A DNA stretch of 64,000 bases. Origin: Ktedonospora formicarum. GTDB taxonomy: Bacteria > Chloroflexota > Ktedonobacteria > Ktedonobacterales > Ktedonobacteraceae. The stretch is taken from NCBI RefSeq assembly GCF_016587355.1, contig NZ_BNJF01000002.1, forward strand, positions 434,001 through 498,000, given 5' to 3'. Numbering within the stretch: position 1 is the first letter of the stretch; each line of letters begins with the position of its first letter. The notes beneath the pieces are model-generated. The model was given only the letters and a program-made list of their open reading frames with translations. It did not search any database and was not told where the DNA came from. Shown in pieces: positions 1 to 9,027 of the stretch. Position numbers and translations under genes: made by a program.

Positions 1-270
1 AGGGCTTATCATCTTCCGATACTCAAGAATAATAGTGGTGAGATTAGTGAACTGGTAAGCCCCATTCTCTTTCCTCTTAGAGAAGATTGTTTCGATGACA
101 TCTTTCATAGTGAGAAGCCATTTCATCCAGCATTCGCTAGCAATCACGACCAGAAACAAGACCTGTTTCACTCATACAAACTCTACAGCTTTGAGAATCT
201 GGTGAACTTGAGCTTCTTAGCCGCAGACCCAACGACTTCCGAAGAAGCCGCTGAGTCTTCAGTTCAGTAG
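1..270 (+). CDS. C-terminal end of an unidentified protein (partial)
   Basis: An open frame enters from the left edge in frame 1 and stops at TAG 268-270, giving 89 codons without a start. Composition looks like a real protein (mixed aromatic and charged residues) and it ends in a Ser/Glu-rich tail. I do not recognise the family. It converges on the methyltransferase gene with only four bases between the two stop codons, and no terminator separates them. It could also be a chance open frame, since the upstream part is not visible. Confidence 0.45.
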   Translation, partial: RAYHLPILKNNSGEISELVSPILFPLREDCFDDIFHSEKPFHPAFASNHDQKQDLFHSYKLYSFENLVNLSFLAADPTTSEEAAESSVQ

Positions 271-274
271 TCAT

Positions 275-1066
275 TCACTTCCCTTCACCAGGAATACCCC
301 ATGTGACAGTACCCACAACCCGAAGCGACAACATACCTTTTTCACAATATGGGAAAAGGAGCTCTCTTACTTGCTGATCAAAGGCAGCAGCCTTCTCCTG
401 CCCCATACGTTCCTTCGCCAAGCCGCTTCTTGAATGGAGACCCTCAATAAAGTCATCAAGAGATTGAGCAAACGGCACTGGAGCAGTCTCTTTCTGTCCC
501 TTTTTGAGGAAAAAACCTCCTTCTTCAAGGTCTGGGAGGACATGAGCAGAGCCGCGATCATAACGCGTCGAAAAGTGGACACGAAGTTTTCTCAGCTCTT
601 CATCCCATGGCATAGGCTGTACTCCTCTATGGAGTAGTGCCAGATATCCGTGAGGTGAAAGCATACGACGAAAGCGCGGGAAAGCAAGCGACCACTGAGT
701 CCAATGGATACTCGATCCAGCTGTAATGAGAGAATAAGGGGGAGTCAGTGGAACCTCTTCGATTTTTCCATACACCCAATGTAAATGAGGGTGATCACCA
801 TTAGGCAGCCGCTTGCCTTGCTCAATCATGCTTTGAGAGAAATCGACGGCATCAACTCGCTCAGCGAACGTAAGGCAGTGTCGAGCAACATCACCAGAAC
901 CAGCTCCAACATCTAAGAGCGTTCGAGACTCATCAGTCATAAGGTGAGAGAGTACATCAAAGACTTCTCTGGGATAAGGAGGGCGATATCGGTAAGCATC
1001 AACAACCGCATGGTGTTTGAATGCTTCGGCATAATAGGTCCCAAAATATTCAGGTTTCGAATACAT
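275..1066 (-). CDS. class I SAM-dependent methyltransferase
   Basis: A 263-residue protein of the Methyltransf_11/25 type. The glycine-rich SAM loop LLDVGAGSGDVARH lies about 50 residues in, followed by the acidic residue of motif II (VDAVDFSQSM) and a motif-IV-like segment (YSLITAGSSIHWT). It should transfer a methyl group from S-adenosylmethionine to a small molecule in the cytoplasm; the substrate cannot be read from sequence. I chose ATG at 1066, which has a GAAAAGAG-like ribosome site. A GTG at 1105 in frame has an AAGGA only two bases away, too close to use. The gene stands alone on its strand, convergent with the partial gene on its left. Confidence 0.8.
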   Translation of the reverse strand: MYSKPEYFGTYYAEAFKHHAVVDAYRYRPPYPREVFDVLSHLMTDESRTLLDVGAGSGDVARHCLTFAERVDAVDFSQSMIEQGKRLPNGDHPHLHWVYGKIEEVPLTPPYSLITAGSSIHWTQWSLAFPRFRRMLSPHGYLALLHRGVQPMPWDEELRKLRVHFSTRYDRGSAHVLPDLEEGGFFLKKGQKETAPVPFAQSLDDFIEGLHSRSGLAKERMGQEKAAAFDQQVRELLFPYCEKGMLSLRVVGTVTWGIPGEGK

Positions 1067-1200
1067 TTGTTCACTCTTTTCTAGAAGAGACACATATCGA
1101 TTCACAGTCCTTGCTTCTATTGTACAAAAAGCCGAGCGGGAAGATAGTGTGAGAATTGATTAAATGGCATCTAATCAGATTACTGATCAGAAGTGCGTAC

Positions 1201-2393
1201 TCATCTTTTTCCCAAAGAAGCAGCTGAAAGCATTTTCTGAACGGTCTGCGCCAGCAAGCATGATGCTTGTTCAACCTCTTTAGAGGTGGACCAGCGTCCC
1301 AGAGTGAGCCTGAGTGCACCTAACGCGCGGGAGCGCTCCATTCCCATCGCTAGCAAGACCGCAGAAGGTTCCACATTCTCCGCATGACAGGCGGAGCCAG
1401 TTGCTCCTGCGATTTCGGGCGTGGCATCAAGCACTTCTGCTCCAACCACTCCTTCAATGCTCACATTTACTGTATTAGGCAAGCGCTCGATGGGGTGACC
1501 ATTAAGCACAACCTTTCCGGGAAGCATTTCCGCGAGTCGCTGAGAGAGTTGATCACGCAACCCAGTCAAACGGTATCGTTCAGTGGGAAGAGAGCGTTCG
1601 GCTATCTCACATGCGGTTCCAAGTGCCACGATTCCAGCGACGTTCTCAGTACCCGCACGCAACCCTCGTTCCTGACCTCCCCTGCAATAATTGGTTCAAG
1701 TTGAACCCCACTGCGTACATAGAGCGCGCCAACACCTTTGGGCGCATAGAGCTTGTGTCCCGCAACAGTGAGCAGATCCACTCCCAGCGTCGTCACCTCA
1801 ATGGGAATTTTGCCAACTGCCTGTGAGGCATCGGTATGCATCAACGCCCCATATTTATGGGCAATTTCTGCAATCTTGGCAATAGGTTGAAGCGTTCCGG
1901 TTTCATTGTTGGCAGCCATAATGCTGACCAGCGTCGTTTGCTCATTGATGGCAGCCTCAACATCTACCGGGCGTACCTGTCCGTTCGCATCGACGGGTAA
2001 CTCAGTCACATGAAAACCATGCTCGTGCGCAATCTGACGACATGTTGCGAGAACAGCAGGATGCTCCGTAACCTGGGTAATGAGGTGCTTTCCATGCGCT
2101 TGCCGTGAGAGAGCAGCACCACGAATAGCCAGGGTATCACTCTCCGACCCCCCAGCGGTAAAGAAGATTTCAGCAGAGGAGACCGAGAGCAATCTGGCAA
2201 CCTGTTCCCTTGCTGTTTCAATCGCCTTATGAGGCGCATGAGCATAGAAGTGTGTGCTGGATGGATTCCCAAAGTGGACCATAAGATAGGGCGCCATCGC
2301 TTCGAAAACCTGTGGATCAATGGGTGTTGTCCCATTGTAGTCGAGATAGATAGGCCCTTGCTCCAGGCCAGGATGGGAGAGACGTTCTCTCAT
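1201..2393 (-). pseudogene. cysteine desulfurase (NifS/IscS family), one-base frameshift
   Basis: This is a fold-type I PLP enzyme that would remove sulfur from cysteine. The N-terminal part (from ATG 2393) has the substrate region YLDYNGTTPIDP, the H-T-D and S-Q motifs, and the PLP lysine in TVAGHKLYAPKG. The C-terminal part has the RAGTEN motif and the catalytic cysteine in GSACHAENVEPS. The two halves are in different frames. Adding one C to the run at 1679-1682 restores the family motif GGGQERGLRAGTEN exactly, so a single base is missing from a homopolymer. Everything else is intact, so this is either a recent pseudogene or a sequencing error. The start follows AAGGG and lies five bases after the ArsR remnant, as in an operon. 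Confidence 0.85.
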
Positions 2394-2398
2394 ACACT

Positions 2399-2696
2399 TT
2401 ATTCCCTTCGATTTTCTTCTTTCAAGAAACTCACTTCCTCTCTCACCAGATGGTAATAGATGAATATGCCAGTACAGCATATTTTGATCAGATGGACTGC
2501 GAGAAAAATCTAGAGATGCGGTGAGGCTGTCGCGATTGGCAGACCAATTTCCATAGCCAGTGTTTTGTTGCTGTACTCGCCCTGCATTGAGAAGATCCAG
2601 GAGTGTGAAGCGGTGGGCGTGAGTAAGTGTCTTGTAGATGCGGGCAAACTGGTCATAAACAAAGTAGTTAAAGGAATGTTTTTGTAATACTGGCAT
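2399..2696 (-). pseudogene. decayed ArsR-family transcriptional regulator
   Basis: Read from ATG 2696, the frame gives an ArsR-like helix 1-2 region (FARIYKTLTHAHRFTLLDLL). At about 2578-2581 one extra base shifts the frame. The next frame gives the recognition-helix pattern LAMEIGLPIATASPHL, then a TAG (2510-2512) where the family has Gln in HLQ, then a wing-like GIFIYYHLVREEV up to TAA at 2399-2401. Total length about 99 codons matches ArsR proteins. So one frameshift and one nonsense change have inactivated it. It sits directly before the cysteine desulfurase and probably once controlled it. Confidence 0.65.
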
Positions 2697-2791
2697 CAAA
2701 CACTCTCTCACTATTTTACTCTTCTAGTAAAGAGAGGAATAATGAGAGAATGTCAAGATAAATCCCTGAACAGAGGGATGGCATGTGCACT

Positions 2792-3469
2792 CTACCTGGC
2801 TGCAATGGTCAGGTCTTTGTCTTCCATTTCCCAGGCGTGATCCAGCGTGTGAAATGCCGTGTGCCGAATCAAATACCGGAGCGGCCAAGTTCGAGCCATT
2901 TTGCCCTCAGAATGGAACGCCCGAATGGCGTTACAATAGGCGTCACGGTGCGCTTGCAGTCCCTCGTCGCTCAGCATCATACCTTGGGAAGTAGGCACCC
3001 CTACCTTCTCTGCCCACTCTTGCTCCACGCGAATCGTATGACCGATGATTTGATCCCGATCACGCCCTCCCCCTCGCGGTCCTTTCTGCATCTGAGCCGA
3101 CACGCGCAAACGTACGTCATCGAAAAACGCCCAGCACGCCTGCATCAGGGTCAGCTCACGTTCCAATTCTCCGCTCGATAGGTCTTGCCTATCGATGCTT
3201 GAGAACGCGAACGAGATGCCCCAGAAATCGGTTGAGCCTGTGCCCGGATACTGCTCGACCAGATCAAGTGTGGTGATAGCTGCAAACTCTTCATCCATCC
3301 CAGCTAACTTTGTCACCTGCGCATAGCGTGGGAAATAGGCTTGCAACCTTTCTATCGCGACCTCCCTGGTCTTCGCACCACGCTCTAAACCAGGCCAATC
3401 TGGTGCCACTGCCACCACCTTCTTGCCCTTTGGTCCAATTTCGAGCATCACCCGAAGTTGATTCGCCAT
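2792..3469 (-). CDS. DinB-like / HicB-like hypothetical protein
   Basis: A 225-residue soluble protein. The N-terminal 50 residues resemble the HicB-type strand pattern (VAVAPDWPGLERGAKTREVA). The C-terminus ends in a DinB-like helix with spaced histidines (RYLIRHTAFHTLDHAWEMED), a place where DinB proteins carry metal ligands. I start it at ATG 3469, which has GGAG eight bases upstream; an upstream in-frame start at 3535 lacks this. It is cytoplasmic with no membrane segment. Function is unknown; a thiol-dependent or damage-related role is only a family guess. Confidence 0.6.
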   Translation of the reverse strand: MANQLRVMLEIGPKGKKVVAVAPDWPGLERGAKTREVAIERLQAYFPRYAQVTKLAGMDEEFAAITTLDLVEQYPGTGSTDFWGISFAFSSIDRQDLSSGELERELTLMQACWAFFDDVRLRVSAQMQKGPRGGGRDRDQIIGHTIRVEQEWAEKVGVPTSQGMMLSDEGLQAHRDAYCNAIRAFHSEGKMARTWPLRYLIRHTAFHTLDHAWEMEDKDLTIAAR

Positions 3470-3606
3470 CTCTACGCTCCTTACGGCCAAGAGGTCAAAG
3501 TTTTTGCCCCTTGGCCTTTTTGCTTCTATTCTCAACGTGGTACCATCAAACCGGTCAAAACCTATAGAGCCAGCAAGCTCGTATTTATAATCATTCTCTG
3601 TAAGTT

Positions 3607-3648
3607 GTCCAGTAGCTTCCTGTGATGAATCGCAAGTAGTTACTGGAC
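3607..3648. other. inverted repeat upstream of ECF sigma gene
   Basis: GTCCAGTA at 3607-3614 pairs with TACTGGAC at 3641-3648, with further partial pairing inside. It lies between divergent genes and about 85 bases before the sigma factor start, so it may be an operator or leader hairpin. No matching motif was found elsewhere in the window. Confidence 0.35.
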
Positions 3649-3732
3649 TATTTGCTTTTGTTCCCCAACAATGTCACATTTTCTTTACTGCGGTGTTATT
3701 ACTAGCAAAATTTGTACAGCAAAGGAATGCGC

Positions 3733-4281
3733 ATGCAAATAAAACAACGGGATGAAAACATCCAATATACTCATCCCCATGCGGCACTTTATGACCAATA
3801 TAGCAAAGCTATTCTCGGTTATCTCCGCCTGCATACAAACTCATTAGAGGATGCGGAGGACCTGCTTCTTGAAGTATTTGTTGCCGCATTGGAGAAGAAT
3901 AACCTTCCCATGCTCTCACCAGGACATCAGCTAGCCTGGCTAAGAAAGGTTGCTCAAAATAAGCTATCTAACAGCTATAGACGGACACAACGACATCCGC
4001 AGACATCACTCGATGCTATCGCGAATCTCTTCTTTATAGAAGAAGGGCCAGAATACATCGCTCTACAACGAGAGGCGCATCAACAATTACGCTCCCATAT
4101 CCAATGTCTTCCTGAACTTCAGCAACAAGCTCTGCAATTGCGCTATCATTATGGGCTGAGTTGCGCTGAAATCGGCGTTTTGCTACAAAAACGCGAAGAC
4201 GCAGTTCGCAAATTGCTTTCACGCACGATCCAGTTCCTACGACAAGTGTATAGCCAGGCGGAAGGAGAAAAGAAATGCTAA
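3733..4281 (+). CDS. ECF-type RNA polymerase sigma factor
   Basis: A 182-residue sigma-70 family protein. Region 2 is recognisable (AILGYLRLHTNSLEDAEDLL, then AWLRKVAQNKLSNSYRR), as is region 4 (LPELQQQALQLRYHYGLSCA with helix-turn-helix up to AVRKLLSRTI). It would direct RNA polymerase to a small regulon. ATG 3733 is preferred because AAAGGA lies six bases before it; TTG 3712 and ATG 3727 are also in frame. Its stop overlaps the start of the next gene (ATG at 4275 within ATGCTAA), so the two are translationally coupled. The downstream membrane protein is therefore the likely sensor or anti-sigma partner. Confidence 0.85.
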   Translation: MQIKQRDENIQYTHPHAALYDQYSKAILGYLRLHTNSLEDAEDLLLEVFVAALEKNNLPMLSPGHQLAWLRKVAQNKLSNSYRRTQRHPQTSLDAIANLFFIEEGPEYIALQREAHQQLRSHIQCLPELQQQALQLRYHYGLSCAEIGVLLQKREDAVRKLLSRTIQFLRQVYSQAEGEKKC

Positions 4282-5708
4282 ACCATGATGATCTCTTGCC
4301 TGAAGAGCAGGCGCACCCTGAATTCCACAGCGAATTACAGAAACACTATCGGATGAGTTCTGAAGAGACACAACTACTGCAACGAACCAGAGAACGCCTG
4401 GCAAAGATGCCTGTATCACTGGCTATATCTTCCGCGAAGATACAACGAAACGCACCCAAACACGTTCAAAAACCTCTCAACGTGGCTACTCGCCCCTGGC
4501 TACGCCCTCTCAGTACGCTAGTGGCAGTGCTCATTGTTGCGATAATTATTGGCGCGTTTCTATTCACCTTCTCGCTGATTCGTAATTCTGGAGTCGCCAA
4601 GAATAATCCGTCGCAGATAGCTGCTTCTCATGAGCCAGCGCCAAGATTTGTAGAACTTATGGAGGGGAATCGCTTACATATGGTCAGCGAACAAGAGGGG
4701 TGGTCTATTGGCATAGGAGCTCAAGAATCCTGGGGATCTGTTCTGCGCACTACTGATGGAGGAAAGAGTTGGAAGCCAGTCACACCATCTGGCATTCACA
4801 GTATCTTCGACCTTTACATTCTCGATAGCAAAACAGCCTGGTTGCCAGTTTGGGATCTCACAAAAAGCCCACTTCCAGTGTGGCTCTATCGCACGATTGA
4901 TGGAGGGAAGACATGGGAACGTTTTAGCTACTCCGGAGCAGATATTATCTCACTTACATTTGCTGATAAGGACCATGGGTGGGCAATAAAGACGCAACAA
5001 TCGAATCAGGACACATCAAAAACTAAAATTACAGATATCGCCAAGCAAAAATCTACCTTGCGTAAAAACACCCTTATACGCACAAATGACGGTGGCAAGA
5101 CATGGCAAAATGTCACATCCCTCCCTGCTGGACTGGGTGGCATAGGCTCGCTCTACTTCATCGATGAGCAGACTGGCTGGACAACTGGTGTTGATAAGCC
5201 TGGCATTGATGCTGCAATATCACTCTACATTACCCATAATGGGGGCAAGACATGGCAAAAACAATCTCTTCCCAGTACTCCTGCTCCACTTGGTCTGGCA
5301 CACCAACCCGTCTTCTTTGACAAAAACACAGGATACTTTATAGCTCGAACAAATGAGCACCCATCAGTCCACTGGTATGCTTATATAACCCATGATGGGG
5401 GCAAGACATGGCAGAGAAGTCGTACTGCGACACCAGATTATGTTCGTCAACTTATTGATGATCAGCATGCCTTGGGAAATACGCTCCAGGACACCAACAT
5501 GAAGGACATTATCCTCCTAAACATCACAAACAACCAGACGGTCTCTACGTCTCCAAATGGAAATGGATTGCTTATAGATTACAGTTTCCTCTCAATTCGT
5601 ACGGGTTTCGCTCTCAAGCAAGTATCAAATAGTATCATTGATCTTTATAAGACAGATGATGGTGGGAAGACGTGGCACAAGGTAGCAGCTTTACCTAAAA
5701 CCGCCTAA
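4275..5708 (+). CDS. membrane-anchored YCF48/BNR-repeat protein, putative anti-sigma partner
   Basis: A 477-residue protein. The first 75 residues are polar and cytoplasmic, then one membrane segment (STLVAVLIVAIIIGAFLFTF), then an extracellular domain made of repeats with the signature DGGKTW or DGGKSW, at least six copies. This pattern is typical of YCF48-like and sialidase-like beta-propellers. The layout (short cytoplasmic N-terminus, single helix, large outer domain) and the overlap with the sigma gene fit an anti-sigma factor, but no zinc or ASD anti-sigma motif was seen, so this is inference. A GGAG-type site sits before ATG 4275. Confidence 0.75.
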   Translation: MLNHDDLLPEEQAHPEFHSELQKHYRMSSEETQLLQRTRERLAKMPVSLAISSAKIQRNAPKHVQKPLNVATRPWLRPLSTLVAVLIVAIIIGAFLFTFSLIRNSGVAKNNPSQIAASHEPAPRFVELMEGNRLHMVSEQEGWSIGIGAQESWGSVLRTTDGGKSWKPVTPSGIHSIFDLYILDSKTAWLPVWDLTKSPLPVWLYRTIDGGKTWERFSYSGADIISLTFADKDHGWAIKTQQSNQDTSKTKITDIAKQKSTLRKNTLIRTNDGGKTWQNVTSLPAGLGGIGSLYFIDEQTGWTTGVDKPGIDAAISLYITHNGGKTWQKQSLPSTPAPLGLAHQPVFFDKNTGYFIARTNEHPSVHWYAYITHDGGKTWQRSRTATPDYVRQLIDDQHALGNTLQDTNMKDIILLNITNNQTVSTSPNGNGLLIDYSFLSIRTGFALKQVSNSIIDLYKTDDGGKTWHKVAALPKTA

Positions 5709-5722
5709 TAGCTATACAGATG

Positions 5723-5752
5723 AAATGAGCGCAACATTGTTTGCGCTCATTT
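5723..5752 (+). terminator. hairpin terminator after the sigma operon
   Basis: A 12-bp stem (5723-5734 with 5741-5752) around a six-base loop, followed by TTTT, 14 bases after the stop of the YCF48-repeat gene. Confidence 0.75.
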
Positions 5753-5975
5753 TCCAACTCTGGAATACCCCGCATGGCTAAGCACATGAGTAGAATAATA
5801 TATCACCTCATGTTATACTGTGATTGTTATATATCACACAGCCTGTGAAGCCGTTTTGTATCGCAAAGTTTCGATGAGGACAGGGTTGTGTGGTTGAGCA
5901 TCATGCACAGACGCTCATGCCGCACGGTTGCGGCAAAATATGCATGACAGAGTATGCATTGAGGAGGAATTGAGC

Positions 5976-7883
5976 TTGCGCACATTCTTTTCTCGCTGGC
6001 AGAGGATGCCAGACACAAGGAAGTCACAACATGCCCCTGGCGGCTGGCGAGTGAGCCATTCTACGATCTTCGCTGCCCTTCTGCTAGCCTTTATCTGGAT
6101 GGTTACATCTTCAGGTGCGCCAATGGCGCAAGCAGCGACGCTAGCACCTGCCAGAACATCGACCTTCGGCTCCAATGTCTATATCTTCAATCCCAGTATG
6201 CCACAGAGCGACATCCAGGCTACCGTTGACACAATAGCCAAGCAGCAGGTCTCGAACCAATTTGGGGAGCAGCGGTACGCGCTCCTGTTCGAGCCTGGCA
6301 CCTACGGTTCCAGCAGCGAACCGCTGAACTTCCAGATTGGCTACTATACTACTGTAGCAGGTCTGGGCCTCACTCCTGGCGACGTTGTTATCAATGGCTC
6401 AATCAACGTCTATAACCAGTGCTTCGGCGCCAATGACTGCACCGCACTCGTCAACTTCTGGCGCTCACTGTCGAACCTGACCATCAATGTGAATAACTCG
6501 AACGCGGGCTGCTATAATGGCGAATTTTGGGCGGTATCGCAGGCCGCACCCATGCGCCGCGTCCATATCAACGGCCCAATTACTCTGATGGACTATTGCA
6601 CCGCACCATCTTATGCAAGTGGCGGCTTTATCGCTGATTCCGCCTTCGAAGGAGGTACGGTAATTAATGGCTCACAACAACAATGGATCGTACGTAATAG
6701 CGCTCTTACGGGCTGGTCGAATGGCGTCTGGAATCAAGTCTTTTCAGGTGTTGAGGGCGCGCCAGCGCAGTGTTTCCCTGCTGATTCAACATGTGGTGGT
6801 CCTTACACAACGCTAGCAAGCAGCCCAGTGACACGCGAAGCTCCTTATCTCTACAAAGACTCCAAAGGACAATACAGTGTCTTTGTGCCTTCGGTGCAAC
6901 ACAACTCAGTAGGAACTACATGGGCGGCAGGCTCGACGCCCGGTACGTCCCTCTCACTCAAGAGTTTCTACATCGCCAAACCAACCGACTCTGTCTTGGC
7001 GATCAATGCCGCCTTGCTCGCTGGTAAGAATCTACTCCTGACCCCAGGCATTTACCACTTGAAAGATAGCATACGGGTTCTGCGACCAGATACAGTGGTG
7101 CTTGGTCTTGGACTCCCCACGCTCATTCCAGACCACGGCGTTGTAGCCATGCGAACCACCAAAGCAAAGGGCATCCTGATTTCGGGGCTAATCTTTGACG
7201 CAGGCACGAAGAACTCTCCAGCCTTGCTTGAGCTCGGAGGTGGTCTCCCCGGTAGTGATCACGTAGCTTCCGATCCTTCGGGGCTCTATGATGTCTTCTT
7301 CCGCATCGGTGGCGCGCAAGCCGGACGAGCCACAACCAGTCTGATCGTCAATAGCGATAATGTTATCCTTGATGATATCTGGGCATGGCGAGCCGATCAT
7401 GGTAACGGTGTAGGCTGGACTACCAATACCGCAGATACTGGCGTCATCGTCAATGGCGATGATGTGACCGCGTACGGTCTGTTTGTGGAACACTACCAGA
7501 AGTATGAAGTCATCTGGAACGGCAACCATGGCACAGACATCTTCTTCCAGAATGAGATGCCCTATGATCCTCCGAGCCAACAGGCATGGCAGGAAGCGCC
7601 CGGCATTAATGGGTGGGCAGCCTTCAAGATTGGGAACAAGGTGAAGAGCTTCAATGGCTATGCTATGGGTAGCTATAGCTTCTTTAACCAGGGAGTGGAC
7701 ATCTACGCTGCTCACGCCTTTGAAGTGCCAACGACATTACCACCATCCAGCCTGCATAACCTGTTCACCATTTTCCTCTCTACCGCAGGCTCCGGTGGCA
7801 TTGAACACGTCATAAACAACGCTGGTGGCTCCTCGACCGCCGCCAATCCGGATGTCCCAGTTACAATAGTGAGCTATCCATAA
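5976..7883 (+). CDS. secreted beta-helix (pectate lyase/GH55-like) protein
   Basis: A 635-residue exported protein. A basic N-terminus is followed by a hydrophobic core (IFAALLLAFIWMVTSSG) and a probable signal peptidase site near AQAATLAP. The mature part is rich in N, G, S and V with turns every 20-25 residues, e.g. SLSNLTINVNNSN and GVIVNGDDVTAYGLF, as in right-handed beta-helix carbohydrate enzymes. Related actinobacterial proteins are often labelled adenylyl cyclase or coagulation factor 5/8-type, labels I would not trust. I start at TTG 5976 because AGGAGG (5962-5967) lies eight bases upstream; other in-frame starts from 5928 lack a site. A polysaccharide target is likely but unknown. 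Confidence 0.75.
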   Translation: MRTFFSRWQRMPDTRKSQHAPGGWRVSHSTIFAALLLAFIWMVTSSGAPMAQAATLAPARTSTFGSNVYIFNPSMPQSDIQATVDTIAKQQVSNQFGEQRYALLFEPGTYGSSSEPLNFQIGYYTTVAGLGLTPGDVVINGSINVYNQCFGANDCTALVNFWRSLSNLTINVNNSNAGCYNGEFWAVSQAAPMRRVHINGPITLMDYCTAPSYASGGFIADSAFEGGTVINGSQQQWIVRNSALTGWSNGVWNQVFSGVEGAPAQCFPADSTCGGPYTTLASSPVTREAPYLYKDSKGQYSVFVPSVQHNSVGTTWAAGSTPGTSLSLKSFYIAKPTDSVLAINAALLAGKNLLLTPGIYHLKDSIRVLRPDTVVLGLGLPTLIPDHGVVAMRTTKAKGILISGLIFDAGTKNSPALLELGGGLPGSDHVASDPSGLYDVFFRIGGAQAGRATTSLIVNSDNVILDDIWAWRADHGNGVGWTTNTADTGVIVNGDDVTAYGLFVEHYQKYEVIWNGNHGTDIFFQNEMPYDPPSQQAWQEAPGINGWAAFKIGNKVKSFNGYAMGSYSFFNQGVDIYAAHAFEVPTTLPPSSLHNLFTIFLSTAGSGGIEHVINNAGGSSTAANPDVPVTIVSYP

Positions 7884-7929
7884 CAAGACGGGTACGTGCT
7901 CATTTATTAGCACATGACTCGAAACAAGG

Positions 7930-7953
7930 ATGGGGAATTGAAAACCCCATTTA
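7930..7953 (+). terminator. short hairpin terminator after the beta-helix gene
   Basis: ATGGGG (7930-7935) pairs with CCCCAT (7945-7950), followed by TTTA, 47 bases after the stop codon. The stem is short, so this is moderate evidence. Confidence 0.5.
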
Positions 7954-7954
7954 T

Positions 7955-8044
7955 GCCAAAAACGCCGCCAGCAGGTCGATTTATTGCACCATAGCGATTG
8001 GTGGGTTCTCAATTGCTATCAAGGCCTGCTGGCAGCGTTTTGCC
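7955..8044. repeat. 90-bp nested palindromic element
   Basis: Outer arms 7955-7977 and 8023-8044 are complementary over about 20 bases with a few mismatches (core GCCAGCAGG against CCTGCTGGC). Inside, ATAGCGATTG (7991-8000) pairs with CAATTGCTAT just before the outer right arm. The transcript would fold into a single long stem. It is more elaborate than a terminator and may be a dispersed palindromic repeat or structured RNA; no second copy was seen in the window. Confidence 0.45.
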
Positions 8045-8370
8045 ATCTGCTGCCAGACATATTCCAGTCAGCTTCGGCAGGAAGACCCCAACTTTGGGGT
8101 ATATCTCACCTGAATGGTTGACCCTTTTCAAATCGGCTCAAGTACAAGGATGAGCTTACAATGTGCAAAATCAGCCTATCGTCTCCAGGCCTCAACGACT
8201 TTGGGGGTTTCTCACAACATTCTCTGCGAAACAATATAAAGGGCATTTCTAATGTACACAGCGGCTGGAAACCGGCTAGAGAGCCTGTTCCTTGTATTCA
8301 AGCGCGAAATACAGTATTATACAAATGTTCTATTTTATAGTATATAACGTTGGAGGAAAAGAGTTCGCAC

Positions 8371-8508
8371 ATGCTAGAAACACTCGACTCTATCCCCTGG
8401 AGCGATCTGGAGCATGCATATGGCGAGGCTAGCAATGTTCCTGACATGATTCGTGGACTGGTCTCTCCTGAACCAGAGATATATTGGCAGCTTCTTCGAT
8501 CCTATTAA
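8371..8508 (+). pseudogene. truncated N-terminus of a HEAT-repeat protein
   Basis: A 45-codon frame with a good ribosome site (GGAGG) encodes the N-terminal signature of a large HEAT-repeat family found in Ktedonobacter and Streptomyces: PWSDLEHAYGEASNVPDMIR followed by ALVSPEPE-type spacing. Family members continue for 200 residues or more, but here the frame ends at TAA just after the first repeat, and the following bases do not resume the family in any frame. I read it as a remnant; a functional 45-residue peptide is less likely. Confidence 0.5.
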
Positions 8509-8667
8509 CAGAAATTCAGTCTATTCAATTTGGGACCATGATGATATTGAGGCCTTCCTCGCGGGCAAAAACATTTTCCGAGATTGACATTCAGATAGGC
8601 AATAAAGTAATTGAATCTTTTGAGAGTGTATAAGCGCTCTTGAGAAGATTGAGAAAGGCTGGCAAGT

Positions 8668-9027
8668 ATGAGCTATACCATTCTTAACCGAGATGACCTA
8701 CCGCGCGACGGGAGCACTTATGATTTCGAGGGAAGCAAGTATGAAGATACCAATCTTTCGTTTATCTGGGTAGACATGCCACCTGGAGATGGCGTGCGGT
8801 TACATAAACATGCTTATACTGAGATCTTTATTATACAAGAAGGTTCGGCCATCTATACGGTAGGCCCAAACACGCTTGAGGCGCAAGCAGGACAGATTAT
8901 TATTGTCCCAGCAGGTATGCCGCACAAGTTCATCAATTCTGGTGAGAAACGACTGAGGCAGATTGATATCCACCAAAGCCCACACATCGTCACTGAATGG
9001 CTTGAAGAGTCATCACCCTCTGCATAA
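8668..9027 (+). CDS. cupin-domain protein
   Basis: A 119-residue single-domain cupin. Motif 1 is recognisable (PPGDGVRLHKHAYTEIFIIQ with two histidines and a glutamate that normally bind metal), as is motif 2 (VPAGMPHKFINSG with its histidine). Small cupins of this type bind ligands or act as isomerases or dioxygenases; the substrate cannot be named. ATG 8668 follows AAAGG at about ten bases. The gene is monocistronic, with a strong hairpin 210 bases downstream. Confidence 0.8.
   Translation: MSYTILNRDDLPRDGSTYDFEGSKYEDTNLSFIWVDMPPGDGVRLHKHAYTEIFIIQEGSAIYTVGPNTLEAQAGQIIIVPAGMPHKFINSGEKRLRQIDIHQSPHIVTEWLEESSPSA

Larger units (their letters stand above)
7884..8370. other. intergenic region with hairpin and structured palindrome
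   Basis: 487 bases without a convincing gene. It holds a terminator-like hairpin (7930-7950) and a long imperfect palindrome (7955-8044). From 8045 to 8370 I see no gene or clear promoter, only an AT-rich run before the ribosome site (GGAGG near 8352) of the HEAT remnant. Confidence 0.6.

Noticed and set aside
1201..1662. C-terminal half of the desulfurase as a separate gene
   Set aside because: It starts within RAGTEN, lacks the PLP domain, and one added base joins it to the upstream half.
7188..7715. 175-codon minus-strand frame
   Set aside because: Lies fully opposite the beta-helix gene and shows only shadow composition.
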